A stretch of DNA of 64,000 bases, taken from Leisingera aquaemixtae. GTDB lineage: Bacteria; Pseudomonadota; Alphaproteobacteria; Rhodobacterales; Rhodobacteraceae. The DNA lies in contig NZ_CYSR01000011.1 of NCBI RefSeq assembly GCF_001458395.1, forward strand, positions 248,001-312,000. Reading direction: 5' to 3'. This document shows positions 1-9,642 of this stretch, in pieces. Within the stretch, counting starts at the first letter, position 1. Each line of letters begins with the position of its first letter. The notes under the pieces were generated by a model that saw nothing but the letters and a program-made list of their open reading frames with translations, was not told where the DNA came from and ran no database searches. Position numbers and translations under genes: made by a program.

Positions 1-491
1 CGAAGTCGTCTCTTCCGCTGAGCTCATATCTGTTTTCCAGGCCGGACGAGCGGGAGAATCCCCTGCTCCTGATCACTGTGCCAAGGGTGCAAATACCGGT
101 TTTGGCGTCCGGTGCGCAACCATCTGACTCAGCTTAAACTTGCTGTGAGCCTACCGGTTTCTGCGCCGGACGGCAAGAAAACAGAGGGAATTGGTTCTTA
201 AATTGGTTTTCCGGCCGTGTTTTTAAGGTGAGGCGTAAGATCATGTTTTGATGCCGTTTTTGACGCTATTTTTGCCGTAAAGCGATCCATCCGGTCTTAT
301 TTTGGTGCCTTTTTGGTGCGCAAGGTGAAAGAAAATTTCTTGGAGGTGAACCATCTGGCTGCTAGCCTTGGTCCAGGATGGGTCCAATTTGCGTCAACTG
401 GTCCATTGGGTTTGAGCCGGTATCAGGGGGCGCACCGGGGGCCATCCCGAAGAACACACCGCCGCAGAAACAGGCGGGTCCAACATGGGAG
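1..491. other. Intergenic region before the ABC importer
   Basis: No convincing complete gene lies here. On the minus strand an ATG at about position 27 could begin a gene leaving the left edge, but only nine codons are visible, too few to judge. The last 125 bases, before the binding-protein gene, hold three GGTCCA boxes, annotated separately. Open frames over this stretch have no family resemblance and cross the expected promoter. Confidence 0.5.
368..405. promoter_or_regulatory. TGGTCCA box cluster, candidate operator
   Basis: TGGTCCA occurs at 369-375 and again at 399-405, with a related GGGTCCA at 380-386 between them. The same heptamer and its complement occur in the promoter region of the dmm operon at 10803-10841 with nearly the same outer spacing. 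That sharing suggests one regulator for the importer and the dimethylamine genes. The XRE-cupin protein encoded at 5968 is the nearest candidate. The role is inferred; only the repeats are seen. Confidence 0.35.
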
Positions 492-1787
492 ATGAAAATG
501 ATTTCCAAGATCGTGAAATCGGGGCTGACCCGGAGGACGTTCCTCAAGTCGACAGCGGTTACCGCGATGAGCGCCGGGCTGCCGGGCGCGTCGCTGGCGG
601 CGGGCAAGACCATCAAGATCGGCTTTCTGGCGCCGCTGACCGGCGCGGTTGCAGCCTGGGGCAAGCCGGGGCTGGACGGCTGCCAGATCTGGGCCGAGCG
701 GGTCAATGCCGCGGGCGGCATCAAGCTGGGTGATGGCAGTTACAGCGTCGAGTTCGTCTCCTACGACAATGAATACGATCCGGCCAAGGCGCGCACCGGC
801 GCGACCAAGCTGATCCGCGAGGATGGTGTCAGCTTCATCATGATGCTGGGCGGCGACACATGGCCTGGCGTGCAGCCGGTGGCGGACAAGACGGGGATGC
901 TGTTTTCCACCCTGCTGCCGTCGGACTTGTCGCCAGACACCAGCACGCTGATCGCGCCGGCCGAGGTGCATCCGATCTACAACGTGACCGGGGTCGAGTG
1001 GCTGGCCGAGAACAAGCCGGAGCTGAAGACCGCGGTGATGTGCGCCCAGGATGACGCGCTGGGGCTGCCGTCCGTCGCGACCTATCTGGCGGCGTTTGAG
1101 GCGGCGGGCATCGAGATGCTGGACGAGCCGCTGCTGTTTGACCCGGCCACCACCGATTTTGCCCCGGTGGTGACCCGGCTGATCAGCAAGAACCCGGATA
1201 TTGTTTGCCTCGACACCTGCTACAGCGACTATGTGCATCCGATTGCCGAGCAGCTGTTCCAGCAGGGGTTCAAGGGGCAGATCATTTCCTGCACCGCGGA
1301 TTTCTATGACCAGATGATCGCCAAGACCTCGGAAGAGTTCATGGAGGGCTTTGTCTTCCAGTTCCCGGACTTCGACGATCCGGCGCTGAATGGCGACAAC
1401 ATCAACTTCACCGACCCGAACGGCTTTTATGCGGAGTTCAACACCCGCCACCCGGGCCAGTGGGGCGCGGTGAGCTGGGAATATGCCTCGATCATGGATC
1501 TGTGGAAGGCCGCGGCGGAAAAGGCCGGGTCGGCCAGTCCGGATGCAGTGGCGGCCGCGATGAAAGAGGGCAAAGGCAAACATGCCTTTGGCGACGCGGA
1601 CTGGTGGGGCACTGAGCTGTTTGGCATCGACAACGCGCTGGTCGGCGACTGGCCGGTGGTGGCGATTGAAAAGGGCAAAGCCCGGATCAAGGACTTCCGC
1701 TCCATCCCCGACTGGTACGCGAGGCACGGCGATCTGCTGGTCAAGCATATGAAGGCTTATGACCAGATGTGGGATCAGCGCAGCTGA
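492..1787 (+). CDS. ABC transporter substrate-binding protein (LivK/type 1 fold), Tat-exported
   Basis: A 431-residue periplasmic binding protein of the branched-chain amino acid/amide (LivK) class, the recognition subunit of the importer encoded by the next four genes. The chosen ATG gives an N-terminus with a twin-arginine motif at residues 13-19 (TRRTFLK), a hydrophobic stretch and an Ala-rich cleavage region near residue 37, so it is probably exported folded by the Tat system. The mature start, KTIKIGFLAPLTGA, is typical of the family. Longer in-frame starts would spoil the signal peptide. The ligand cannot be read from sequence. The surrounding methylated-amine genes hint at an N-methylated or amide compound, but this family takes many ligands. 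Confidence 0.88.
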   Translation: MKMISKIVKSGLTRRTFLKSTAVTAMSAGLPGASLAAGKTIKIGFLAPLTGAVAAWGKPGLDGCQIWAERVNAAGGIKLGDGSYSVEFVSYDNEYDPAKARTGATKLIREDGVSFIMMLGGDTWPGVQPVADKTGMLFSTLLPSDLSPDTSTLIAPAEVHPIYNVTGVEWLAENKPELKTAVMCAQDDALGLPSVATYLAAFEAAGIEMLDEPLLFDPATTDFAPVVTRLISKNPDIVCLDTCYSDYVHPIAEQLFQQGFKGQIISCTADFYDQMIAKTSEEFMEGFVFQFPDFDDPALNGDNINFTDPNGFYAEFNTRHPGQWGAVSWEYASIMDLWKAAAEKAGSASPDAVAAAMKEGKGKHAFGDADWWGTELFGIDNALVGDWPVVAIEKGKARIKDFRSIPDWYARHGDLLVKHMKAYDQMWDQRS

Positions 1788-1862
1788 CCTGCAAGCCAGG
1801 CCATCAGGCGGTGCGGGACCTGTCCCCGCACCGCAAGAGCCACTGAGAAAAGAGACAATCCG

Positions 1863-2732
1863 ATGCTGGACCTTTTGGCGCAGACCGGCCTCAACGCCGT
1901 GTATGCTGCGAGCTATATTTCCCTTGTTGCTGTGGGGCTTGTGCTGATTTTTGGCGTCATGGGCGTGATCAATTTTGCCCATGGTGAACTGTTCATGGCG
2001 GGTGCCTATGCGATTGTGGCGCTCTATGCCGGTCTGAACGTGCCGTTCTTTCTGGCTGTGGCGGTCGGCCTGCTGTTTGTGGGCTGCTTGGGCCTCTTGA
2101 TGGAAAGGGCACTGTTCCGTCCCTTGAAGGATAATCCCTTGGGCGGGCTGGTCGCCTCGATCGGGTTTCTGATGATCCTGCAGGCGCTGGCGGTGATGGG
2201 GTTCGGTGTGCGGATGGTGCATATCCCGCCGGTCACGCAGGAGGTCATTGCCTTCAGTGACAAGGTGCGGCTGCCGGTGGCGCGGCTTTACGTTATCATC
2301 GCGGCAATCGTGCTGCTGTCGGCGCTTTGGTATTTCCTGAAACGCACCAGGTTCGGCTGGGCGTTGCGGGCCTCTGCGCAGGATCCGGAAGCAGCCGCCT
2401 TGCAGGGGATTTCAATCACCCAGACCGCGCGCATCGCCATGTTCATCGGCGCAGGGCTGGCGGGGATTGCCGGCGCACTGACGGCACCGCTGGTCTCGGT
2501 CAACCCGCATATGGGGCATTCGGTGATCGTCACCGCGTTCATTGTCATCATCGTCGGCGGGGTCGGCTCATTGGAGGGCGCCATCGTGGCCTCGGTCGCC
2601 TATGCGCTGGTGCATACCTTTGTGACCACGTTCTGGGACGGTGTTCTGGCCGACATCGTGGGTCTGTCGCTGATGCTGGTGGTGCTGATCGTCAAGCCGA
2701 CCGGATTGTTTGGGAGTGCGGACCGTGCCTAA
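1863..2732 (+). CDS. Branched-chain-type ABC transporter permease (LivH-like)
   Basis: A 289-residue inner-membrane permease made almost entirely of hydrophobic helices. The family signatures are present: GVMGVINFAHGELFMAG near residue 40 and a glycine-rich IIVGGVGSLEGA segment near residue 230. It should pair with the next permease to form the translocation pore of the importer. The gene starts 75 bases after the binding-protein stop, and its end overlaps the next gene by 8 bases, showing operon coupling. Length matches the LivH family. Substrate is unknown. Confidence 0.9.
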   Translation: MLDLLAQTGLNAVYAASYISLVAVGLVLIFGVMGVINFAHGELFMAGAYAIVALYAGLNVPFFLAVAVGLLFVGCLGLLMERALFRPLKDNPLGGLVASIGFLMILQALAVMGFGVRMVHIPPVTQEVIAFSDKVRLPVARLYVIIAAIVLLSALWYFLKRTRFGWALRASAQDPEAAALQGISITQTARIAMFIGAGLAGIAGALTAPLVSVNPHMGHSVIVTAFIVIIVGGVGSLEGAIVASVAYALVHTFVTTFWDGVLADIVGLSLMLVVLIVKPTGLFGSADRA

Positions 2733-3705
2733 GTTCCTGATCTGGGTCGCGGTCCTTGCCGCGCTGATTGCCCTGCCGCATGGCCTCAGCTTCTCGCAGC
2801 AGGAAATCCTGGTGTTCCTGACCATCAATGTGCTGCTGGTGGCCAGCTACCGGCTGCTGACGCTGACCGGTGAATGGTCGCTGGCGCATGTGGTGATCAT
2901 GGGGGTGGGGGCCTATTCCTCGGCGCTTCTGACCAAGAAGCTGGGGGTTTATGTGCCGGTTTCGATGCTGCTGGGCGGGGTGGTTGCGGCGCTGATCGCG
3001 GTGCTGCTGTCGTTCCCGCTGTTCCGGATGAAGGGGTTTTACTTCCTGATCGGATCGTTTGCCGCCGGTGAAATCATCCGCCTGCTGTGGAAGCGGTTCC
3101 GGGACCCCTTTGGCGGCGCCAAGGGGATCAAGGGGATCGACCCGATGCCGGATTTCTCCATCGGCTTCTACCAGTTCGATTTCTTTGAGCCGACGTCATA
3201 TTACTACTTCGCCGGTGTCATCGTCGCCTTCTGCCTGTGGATCCTGTGGCGGATCGAGAAGTCGCCGGTCGGTCTTACCTTCCATGCGGTGCATTGGCAG
3301 GACAAGCTGGCGCAGGCCTCGGGCGTGAATGTGCGGGCCTACCGGACGCTGGCCTTTGCCATCGCCTCGGGCTTTGCCGGCATCTCGGGCGCGCTGCTGG
3401 CGCATTATGTGGGCACCATCAATCCCAATGCCTTTGATATCGACTTGATGGTCTTTGTGCTGACCTGGGCGATTGTCGGCGGCACCGCCACCTTCTATGG
3501 CCCGATCCTGGGCTGCGTGGTGCTGACGGTGCTGAATGAGATCGTGCTGCGCGAGCTTGGGCTCGAGCAGATGCGGCCGCTGGTCTATGGCGCCATCATG
3601 ATCCTGTCGATCCTGTTCCTGCCCAACGGGCTGGAAAGCATCGTGCAGAAACTCACCAAAAGACGCGCTGCGAAAAGCGCGCCGGAACGGAGCCCGGCAG
3701 AATGA
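2725..3705 (+). CDS. Branched-chain-type ABC transporter permease (LivM-like)
   Basis: The second permease of the importer, 326 residues from a GTG start that overlaps the previous gene by 8 bases. An upstream TTG in frame is possible but would lengthen the overlap. Multiple membrane helices are evident, along with the LivM-type segment GEWSLAHVVIMGVGAYSSA near residue 50 and FRMKGFYFLIGSFAAGEIIR near residue 100. The C-terminus is basic and cytoplasmic. It ends in a 4-base ATGA overlap with the ATPase gene. Confidence 0.9.
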   Translation: MPKFLIWVAVLAALIALPHGLSFSQQEILVFLTINVLLVASYRLLTLTGEWSLAHVVIMGVGAYSSALLTKKLGVYVPVSMLLGGVVAALIAVLLSFPLFRMKGFYFLIGSFAAGEIIRLLWKRFRDPFGGAKGIKGIDPMPDFSIGFYQFDFFEPTSYYYFAGVIVAFCLWILWRIEKSPVGLTFHAVHWQDKLAQASGVNVRAYRTLAFAIASGFAGISGALLAHYVGTINPNAFDIDLMVFVLTWAIVGGTATFYGPILGCVVLTVLNEIVLRELGLEQMRPLVYGAIMILSILFLPNGLESIVQKLTKRRAAKSAPERSPAE

Positions 3706-4458
3706 CCGATTTTCTGGAAGTCAAAGACCTGACCATGCGGTTTGGCGGCCTGACGGCGGTGGACAGCCTGTCGTTCAAGGTGGCGCATGGCTCAATCCAC
3801 GGTTTGATCGGTCCCAACGGGGCAGGCAAGACAACGACGTTCAACATGATCTCGGGCTTTTACAAGCCGACCGAGGGGCAGGTTCTGCTGCGCGGCGAAG
3901 ATATCTCCGGCCTGCAGATGCATGAGGTCGCCCGGCGCGGGGTGGTGCGGACCTTCCAGCACTCGACGCTTTTTGCCGAGCTGACTGTTTTGGAGAATGC
4001 GCTGGTCGGCACCCATATGCCGTTCCGACCCAATATCTTTGCCGCGATCATCGGCTGGGACAGGGAGGACCGCAGCGGCGCAGAGGCGCGTGCGAAGGAG
4101 GCGCTGGAGTTTTTCGGCCTCGATCATGTGATGCAGGAACGCGTCGGGGATCTGTCCCACGGGCACCAGCGGGCGCTGGGCATGGCGGTGGCCTATGCCA
4201 GCCACCCGGATGTGATCCTGCTGGACGAGCCCTTTACCGGCATGAACCCGGAAGAGACCCGGCAGATGATGGACCTGATGGAGCGGCTCAAGGCCGACGG
4301 GATCACCATCCTGATCGTGGAGCATGACATGCAGGCGATCATGGGGCTGTGCGACACCATCACCTGCATGAGCTTTGGCAAGTTCCTGGCTGAAGGCGGC
4401 CCGCAGGAGATCCGCAACCATCCGGCGGTGATCGAGGCCTATCTGGGAGGGGCGCGCC

Positions 4459-4469
<11 letters not shown>
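3702..4469 (+). CDS. ABC transporter ATP-binding protein (LivG-like)
   Basis: A 255-residue nucleotide-binding subunit of the importer. Walker A is GPNGAGKT at residues 37-44, the ABC signature reads LSHGHQ at 151-156 (a variant of LSxGQ), and Walker B is VILLDEP at 171-177, followed by an H-loop (IVEHDM). The C-terminal LivG extension ending in VIEAYLGG is present. The start overlaps the permease stop, and the end overlaps the second ATPase gene by 11 bases. Confidence 0.92.
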
Positions 4470-5166
<697 letters not shown>

Positions 5167-5757
5167 GCCGGATGCAGAGCTGCGGGCCGCGCGCGAGGCG
5201 GGCTGGTCGCGGGCCGATCTGGCCTGGGAGCGGCTGATGGAGCGGGCGCTGGCAGCGGCCGCGGCAGGGCGTTCGCGCCAAGCCATGCGCCTGTTCCGGC
5301 TGGCGGATCTGCTGGCGCGGGCGGCGTTTCCGGCCGCGGACCTGCGCCGGGCCGCGGCGCCTGCCAATCTGGCGGTGCTGCACTTCCGGCGCGGGGCGCT
5401 GGCGGAGGCGGAGCGGCTGCAGGCGCGCGCCCTGCGGGTCTGGGCCGGAGCGGCTGAGCAGGTGGCGGCGATGCGGATTGCGCCGCGCAGCCGGTCGTCG
5501 CTGTTTCACCTGAGGATGGAGGCGCTGCACCGCGACACGTTCCACGCCAATCTGAAAACCCGTGTGGGGCGGATCGCGGCAGAGACCGGGGAAACGCTGC
5601 GCAACCTGACCTCGGGCCGGGCGGCGCTGCACCGGCACGCCAGCCGCTGGCGGGGCGAAAAGCCCACGGTGTTTGACGGCACCCGCAAAGTTCTGGGGGC
5701 CTGCCTGCTGCTGCTGGACGGCTGAGTTAAATCTGCGATTGTGCCGCATGGCGCTGG

Positions 5758-5783
5758 AACCCGGGCCGGATGGCCCGGGTTTT
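5758..5783 (+). terminator. Rho-independent terminator of the importer operon
   Basis: A perfect 10-bp stem, AACCCGGGCC paired with GGCCCGGGTT around a GGAT loop, followed by a short T-run. Confidence 0.75.
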
Positions 5784-5967
5784 GCTGGTTGCGGCTATGC
5801 CGGCCGGTGCCTCGCGGCAACTATTTTCCGTCCGCACCCGGCAAAGGCTTGGGAAAAACCTGTAACGGCAGTAAAATAATTTTCGCGTGGTTTCTTGCGC
5901 CTGGAAAAGTTTTTGCGTATGCGCCGCTGCGCGCTTGTCAGAGGCCGTCAATAAGGAAGATAACACA

Positions 5968-6624
5968 GTGGCTAAACCTAAAGACGATACCGACGCCGTG
6001 GCAAATAACCTTTCCCAAGATCCGCACCGTGTCCGCGAGGGCTCCGAAAAAGTCCTGGAGGTGGCGATCGGCCGCGAAGTGCGGTCGTTCCGGCGCCAGC
6101 AGGGGATCACGGTGGCGGATCTGGCCAATCTGACCGGCTTGTCGATCGGGATGCTGTCGAAGATCGAGAACGGCAACACCTCTCCGTCGCTGACCACGCT
6201 GCAACTGCTGGCCAATGCGCTGAGCGTGCCGATCACCTCGTTCTTCCGCCGGTTTGAGGAAACCCGGGAAGCGGTGCACACCAAGTCGGGCGCGGGAGTG
6301 GAAACCGAGCGCGCGGGCACGCGGGCGGGGCATCAGTATCAGCTTCTGGGCCATCTTGGCGCCAATGCCTCCGGCGTGATGGTGGAGCCTTACATGATCA
6401 CCCTGACCGAGGAGTCGGATGTCTTCCCGACCTTCCAGCATGACGGTATCGAGATGCTGTACATGCTGGAAGGTGAGGTGGATTACCGCCACGGCGACAA
6501 GGTGTTTCCGCTGAAGCCGGGCGACACGCTGTTTTTCGACGCCGATGCGCCGCACGGGCCGGAAAGCCTGGTGAAGCTGCCTGCGCGCTATCTGTCGGTC
6601 ATTTCCTACCCGCAGTCGAGTTGA
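5968..6624 (+). CDS. XRE-family transcriptional regulator with C-terminal cupin domain
   Basis: A 218-residue regulator. An N-terminal helix-turn-helix (about residues 30-85, with TVADLANLTGLSIGMLSKIE) is joined to a C-terminal cupin (about 140-215, EMLYMLEGEVDYRHGDK and PGDTLFFDADAPHGPE) that probably senses a small ligand. The GTG at 5968 is preferred because AAGGAAG lies 9 bases upstream and the residues before it look non-coding. Proteins of this build often sit next to amine or amino acid catabolic genes. It lies between the importer operon and the convergent dmm operon, and may control one or both, perhaps through the TGGTCCA boxes. That link is inference. Confidence 0.85.
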   Translation: MAKPKDDTDAVANNLSQDPHRVREGSEKVLEVAIGREVRSFRRQQGITVADLANLTGLSIGMLSKIENGNTSPSLTTLQLLANALSVPITSFFRRFEETREAVHTKSGAGVETERAGTRAGHQYQLLGHLGANASGVMVEPYMITLTEESDVFPTFQHDGIEMLYMLEGEVDYRHGDKVFPLKPGDTLFFDADAPHGPESLVKLPARYLSVISYPQSS

Positions 6625-6938
6625 GATACCGGCGGGGCGGGCTCCCGCCTGTTCCGGGCGATCTGACGATGCCCCTGCACAGTTGGGCCCGGCGCCGCGC
6701 GATGCGCGGCGCGGTTGCGTTTTGCGGCAAGCCTTGCGGGGCCGCCCGCAGTGCGCGAAGCGCGCTGCCCGGCCCAACGCCGCGCAGGGGGCAGGCGCAG
6801 CCTGCCGTCTGATGCGGGGGCGGGAGGGCCTCGTATTCCCCTGCGCACAAAAAGAAACTGCCGGAGCCAGGGGCAGCGGCAGTCAGTGAAGCGGGCCTAG
6901 GTGACAAGGGTAGGGACGGCCCGCAAGTCCGCTCGGGA
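6625..6938. repeat. Convergent intergenic region with GC-rich hairpin
   Basis: This stretch separates the convergent regulator and dmm genes. It holds no gene I can support. At 6692-6712 a perfect 9-bp stem (GCGCCGCGC, loop GAT) is followed by further GC-rich inverted sequence and a CTGCCCGGCCCAACGC segment. A similar arrangement occurs after glyA at 36412-36480, so it looks like a dispersed GC-rich intergenic element that may also terminate transcription from both sides. Confidence 0.4.
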
Positions 6939-7985
6939 TCAGTCGTCGTCGGGCCAGATGCCGTCCGAGGTCGGGCTGCCGTCGTCAAATTGCGAGAGCC
7001 ACTCCACCATCAGGGGGCGGTTGTCGATGAAGCCCTTGTAGGCCGCCAGCTCCTCCGGCAGGTCGCGGATCACCCGGTGCAGGCGGCGGGCCCATTTCGG
7101 CACCTTCACCAGATCGTTGAAGCTGATCAGGTAGCAGCGGATCGGGAACACCAGCGCGTTGGAGCGGGGCAGCCGGAAGAAGGTCTGCAACTCGACCCGC
7201 AGGTGCTGCTTGTCGCCGATGTTCTCCCTCGTCAGCCCTTGCTTCATCACGCCCCATTTGTGGTAGTTCTCGGGCGAGGTATCGAGCAGCGGGTTGATGG
7301 TCATCGTCCAGTTCAGGCGGCGGGCGGGCTGGCCCTGCTGGATGTTCAGGAGGAACTTCAGGGCGCGCACGAAGATTCCCATCTCATGCGCCTTCGGCAC
7401 CGGGGCGTGCCATTCGAAGAAGTTCATGCCGATGTCGAAGTCCAGCGACCAGTCGGCCTGGGTGGTAACCATGCCGGCGTCCATCCACAGGTTGTCATCG
7501 CGCTGGTCAAGCACCGCAAAGTCGCCCTGGGTCTGGCGGGTGATGTATTCCATCGGTCCGTAAGGCAGGGTGCTTTCATCGAGGAAGGTGAAGGTGTCGT
7601 CGATGCCCAGCGGTTTGTTCACCCAGCGCCAGCGGTTGCCGTCCTTGTGAAGTTCGAAAAGGTCCGGGTATTCGGCTGCCTTGGCTTCCATGATCAGCTC
7701 GACCAGATCCCAGCCCGCCAGCGTCATATGCGGCAGCGACTGGCAGCGCAGCGGGTCATTGGCCAGCACCCTGGCCCGGTCCTTCATTTCCGAGACATAG
7801 TGTTCATCCACGTCGAAGGTGCGTTCGAATACCGAGCCGGGCCGGTAGGATTTGTGCGGCTCCATGTTCACGGAGTACATGTAGCTGTCTTCGTGGAACG
7901 GGAAGGGGAAGCGCTTGATCGCCCAGTCCGAGTTCTTGAAGGTGAAGTCGCCGTAGAAGGTTTCGTCATTGAATTGAATGGTCAT
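6939..7985 (-). CDS. dmmC: Dimethylamine monooxygenase subunit DmmC, DUF3445 haem-dependent N-demethylase family
   Basis: A 348-residue protein of the DUF3445 family, which groups haem-dependent oxidative N-demethylases. The family-like segment GSVFERTFDVDEHYVSEMKDR lies near residue 55, and TPSD-like acidic residues close the C-terminus. It is the last gene of a four-gene leftward operon with the order D-A-B-C described for dmmDABC in Ruegeria and Pseudomonas. It starts 11 bases after the reductase gene. The likely reaction, with its partners, is oxidation of dimethylamine to methylamine and formaldehyde using O2 and NAD(P)H. Subunit letters are assigned from gene order and family and could be swapped. 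Confidence 0.85.
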   Translation of the reverse strand: MTIQFNDETFYGDFTFKNSDWAIKRFPFPFHEDSYMYSVNMEPHKSYRPGSVFERTFDVDEHYVSEMKDRARVLANDPLRCQSLPHMTLAGWDLVELIMEAKAAEYPDLFELHKDGNRWRWVNKPLGIDDTFTFLDESTLPYGPMEYITRQTQGDFAVLDQRDDNLWMDAGMVTTQADWSLDFDIGMNFFEWHAPVPKAHEMGIFVRALKFLLNIQQGQPARRLNWTMTINPLLDTSPENYHKWGVMKQGLTRENIGDKQHLRVELQTFFRLPRSNALVFPIRCYLISFNDLVKVPKWARRLHRVIRDLPEELAAYKGFIDNRPLMVEWLSQFDDGSPTSDGIWPDDD

Positions 7986-7996
7986 GTCTGTCTCCC

Positions 7997-8962
7997 TCAG
8001 CGGTCCAGAACCAGTGTCTTGCCTTCAAAGCGCGACACGCAGGGCATGATGTGTTTTCCGCCGGCCTTTTGCTCATCCGTCAGCCAGTGGTCGTAGTGCA
8101 GGAACTTGCCGTCATAGCCGATGACATTGGTCTCGCACTGGCCGCAGGCGCCGCCGCGGCAGAGGTAGGGGGCGTCGATGCCGGCCGCTTCCAGCGCCTC
8201 CAGCAAGGACTGGTGTTCGCCGACTTGCACGATCTTGTTGGAGACCGCGCATTTGACCTCAAACGGTTTGCCGGAGGCCGGTGCCAGGAATTCCTCGGAG
8301 TGCACCGCCTCGCGCGGCCAGCCCATCTCCTCGGCGGTGGCATGCACCCAGTTGATCATGCCCTTGGGGCCGCAGACGTAGACATGGGTGCCCAGCGGCT
8401 GGTTGGCGAGCAGGGTGTTCAGGTCAATCGCCTCGTTCTGGTCGTCATGGTAGATGTGGACCTTGCCGGGGTAGCGCTCTGAGAGCTCCCTGGCATATGT
8501 GCCGAGCGAGGCTGTGCGGACCGCGTAGTGCAGCTCAAAATGGCCGCCCATCATCGAGAGCTGATGCATTTGCGCCATGAATGGCGTGATGCCGATGCCG
8601 CCGGCCAGCATCAGGTGTTTCTTCGCACGCAGGTCCAGCGAGAACAGGTTCACCGGGTTGGAGATCACCATCTCCATCCCCTCCTTGACCTTTGTGTGCA
8701 TGAACCTGGAGCCGCCGCGGCCCTGATCGTCGCGCCGCACCGAGATGGTATAGGCGCCGCGGTCGGCCGGGTTGGACATCAGGGAATAGGCATTGAGCCG
8801 GGTGATATCGCCGTCCTGCATCTCGACCACGGTATGCGCCCCGCCCGAGAAAGTGGGCAGGTCGCCGCCGCCGGTGCGGACGAATTTGAAGCGGGTGACC
8901 AGATCGTTGACCGGTTTGACCTCGGCCACGGTGACATTCAGCTTTGCGGTGCCAGCACTCAT
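7997..8962 (-). CDS. dmmB: Dimethylamine monooxygenase reductase subunit DmmB (flavin/2Fe-2S, PDR/VanB type)
   Basis: A 321-residue phthalate-dioxygenase-reductase-type electron donor. An N-terminal flavin-binding barrel carries NAYSLMSNPADR near residue 75. A nucleotide-binding domain carries HLMLAGGIGITPFMAQ near residue 135. The C-terminal plant-type ferredoxin domain has the cluster motif CRGGACGQC near residue 270 and the distal CVSR. It should pass electrons from NAD(P)H to the haem subunit. It overlaps dmmA by 4 bases, so translation is probably coupled. Confidence 0.9.
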   Translation of the reverse strand: MSAGTAKLNVTVAEVKPVNDLVTRFKFVRTGGGDLPTFSGGAHTVVEMQDGDITRLNAYSLMSNPADRGAYTISVRRDDQGRGGSRFMHTKVKEGMEMVISNPVNLFSLDLRAKKHLMLAGGIGITPFMAQMHQLSMMGGHFELHYAVRTASLGTYARELSERYPGKVHIYHDDQNEAIDLNTLLANQPLGTHVYVCGPKGMINWVHATAEEMGWPREAVHSEEFLAPASGKPFEVKCAVSNKIVQVGEHQSLLEALEAAGIDAPYLCRGGACGQCETNVIGYDGKFLHYDHWLTDEQKAGGKHIMPCVSRFEGKTLVLDR

Positions 8963-9570
8963 TTGAACAGCTCCACTTTCTCGGGAATGTTGCCCGGATC
9001 CTCAGCATCCACCCGCACCCCCTGAAAGGCGGCCAGGCGGCGCGAGTAGTGATCGCGCACGAACAGGCTGAGGCCGCAGTGGCTGCATTCGAACGGGTCG
9101 GTGGTCACGTCCTCGGTGATGCCCTTGCAGTGCACGCACTGCATGCGCCGCGCGGTGGAGCCGCGGTGTTCGGTCTGGATCGCGGTGTGCGGGATACCGG
9201 CCGCGGTGGCCTCGGCCATGGCCTGGCCCATCAGGCTTTCGGTGCCGGTCAGGTACACCTGGGTGCCCATGTGGCAATCCTGCAGGGCGCGGCGGATGCG
9301 GCCTTGCGCAGCCTCATAGGAGGGGCCGGCGTAGTACTGGCCCGCGCCCAGCTCTTCCAGCTGGCTGCTGTATTTGGTGCCGGTCGTCTTGGGGATGTAG
9401 ATGATGTGGGCCTTGGCCCAGAAGCCCTGGTCCACGGATTTGGCCAGGTCGAGGATCGCCTCGGCGCCTTCGGCATCGGCGATCATCAGATGGCCGCCGC
9501 CGGAGCGGGCCTCAAGCTCGCCGTAGACCGGGCGGCTGGTGATGGAAGGGGGAAATTGTGTCTTGGGCAT
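8959..9570 (-). CDS. dmmA: Dimethylamine monooxygenase subunit DmmA family protein
   Basis: A 203-residue protein recognised mainly by operon position and by a C-terminal zinc-ribbon-like pair, CVHC near residue 147 and CSHC near residue 164. The N-terminal half (HLMIADAEGAEAILDLAK, AHIIYIPKTTGT) looks like a degenerate reductase/nucleotide-binding fold, as expected for DmmA family members. It lies 72 bases after dmmD and overlaps dmmB. Its exact job in the complex is not readable from sequence. Confidence 0.82.
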   Translation of the reverse strand: MPKTQFPPSITSRPVYGELEARSGGGHLMIADAEGAEAILDLAKSVDQGFWAKAHIIYIPKTTGTKYSSQLEELGAGQYYAGPSYEAAQGRIRRALQDCHMGTQVYLTGTESLMGQAMAEATAAGIPHTAIQTEHRGSTARRMQCVHCKGITEDVTTDPFECSHCGLSLFVRDHYSRRLAAFQGVRVDAEDPGNIPEKVELFK

Positions 9571-9642
9571 GTGGGTCGCTTTTCCTGCAGTCCGGGTGAA
9601 CGAAAGCAGGCGCCCCCGGTGCGGGGACGGCCGGTATTCGGC

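Noticed and set aside
313-495. 60-residue plus-strand frame before the binding protein
   Set aside because: It covers the TGGTCCA boxes and the ribosome-binding region; product is Arg-rich without homology.
423-2222. 599-residue open frame on the minus strand
   Set aside because: It is antisense to the binding protein and permease genes, His/Arg-rich in the way GC-rich shadow frames are, and lacks family features.
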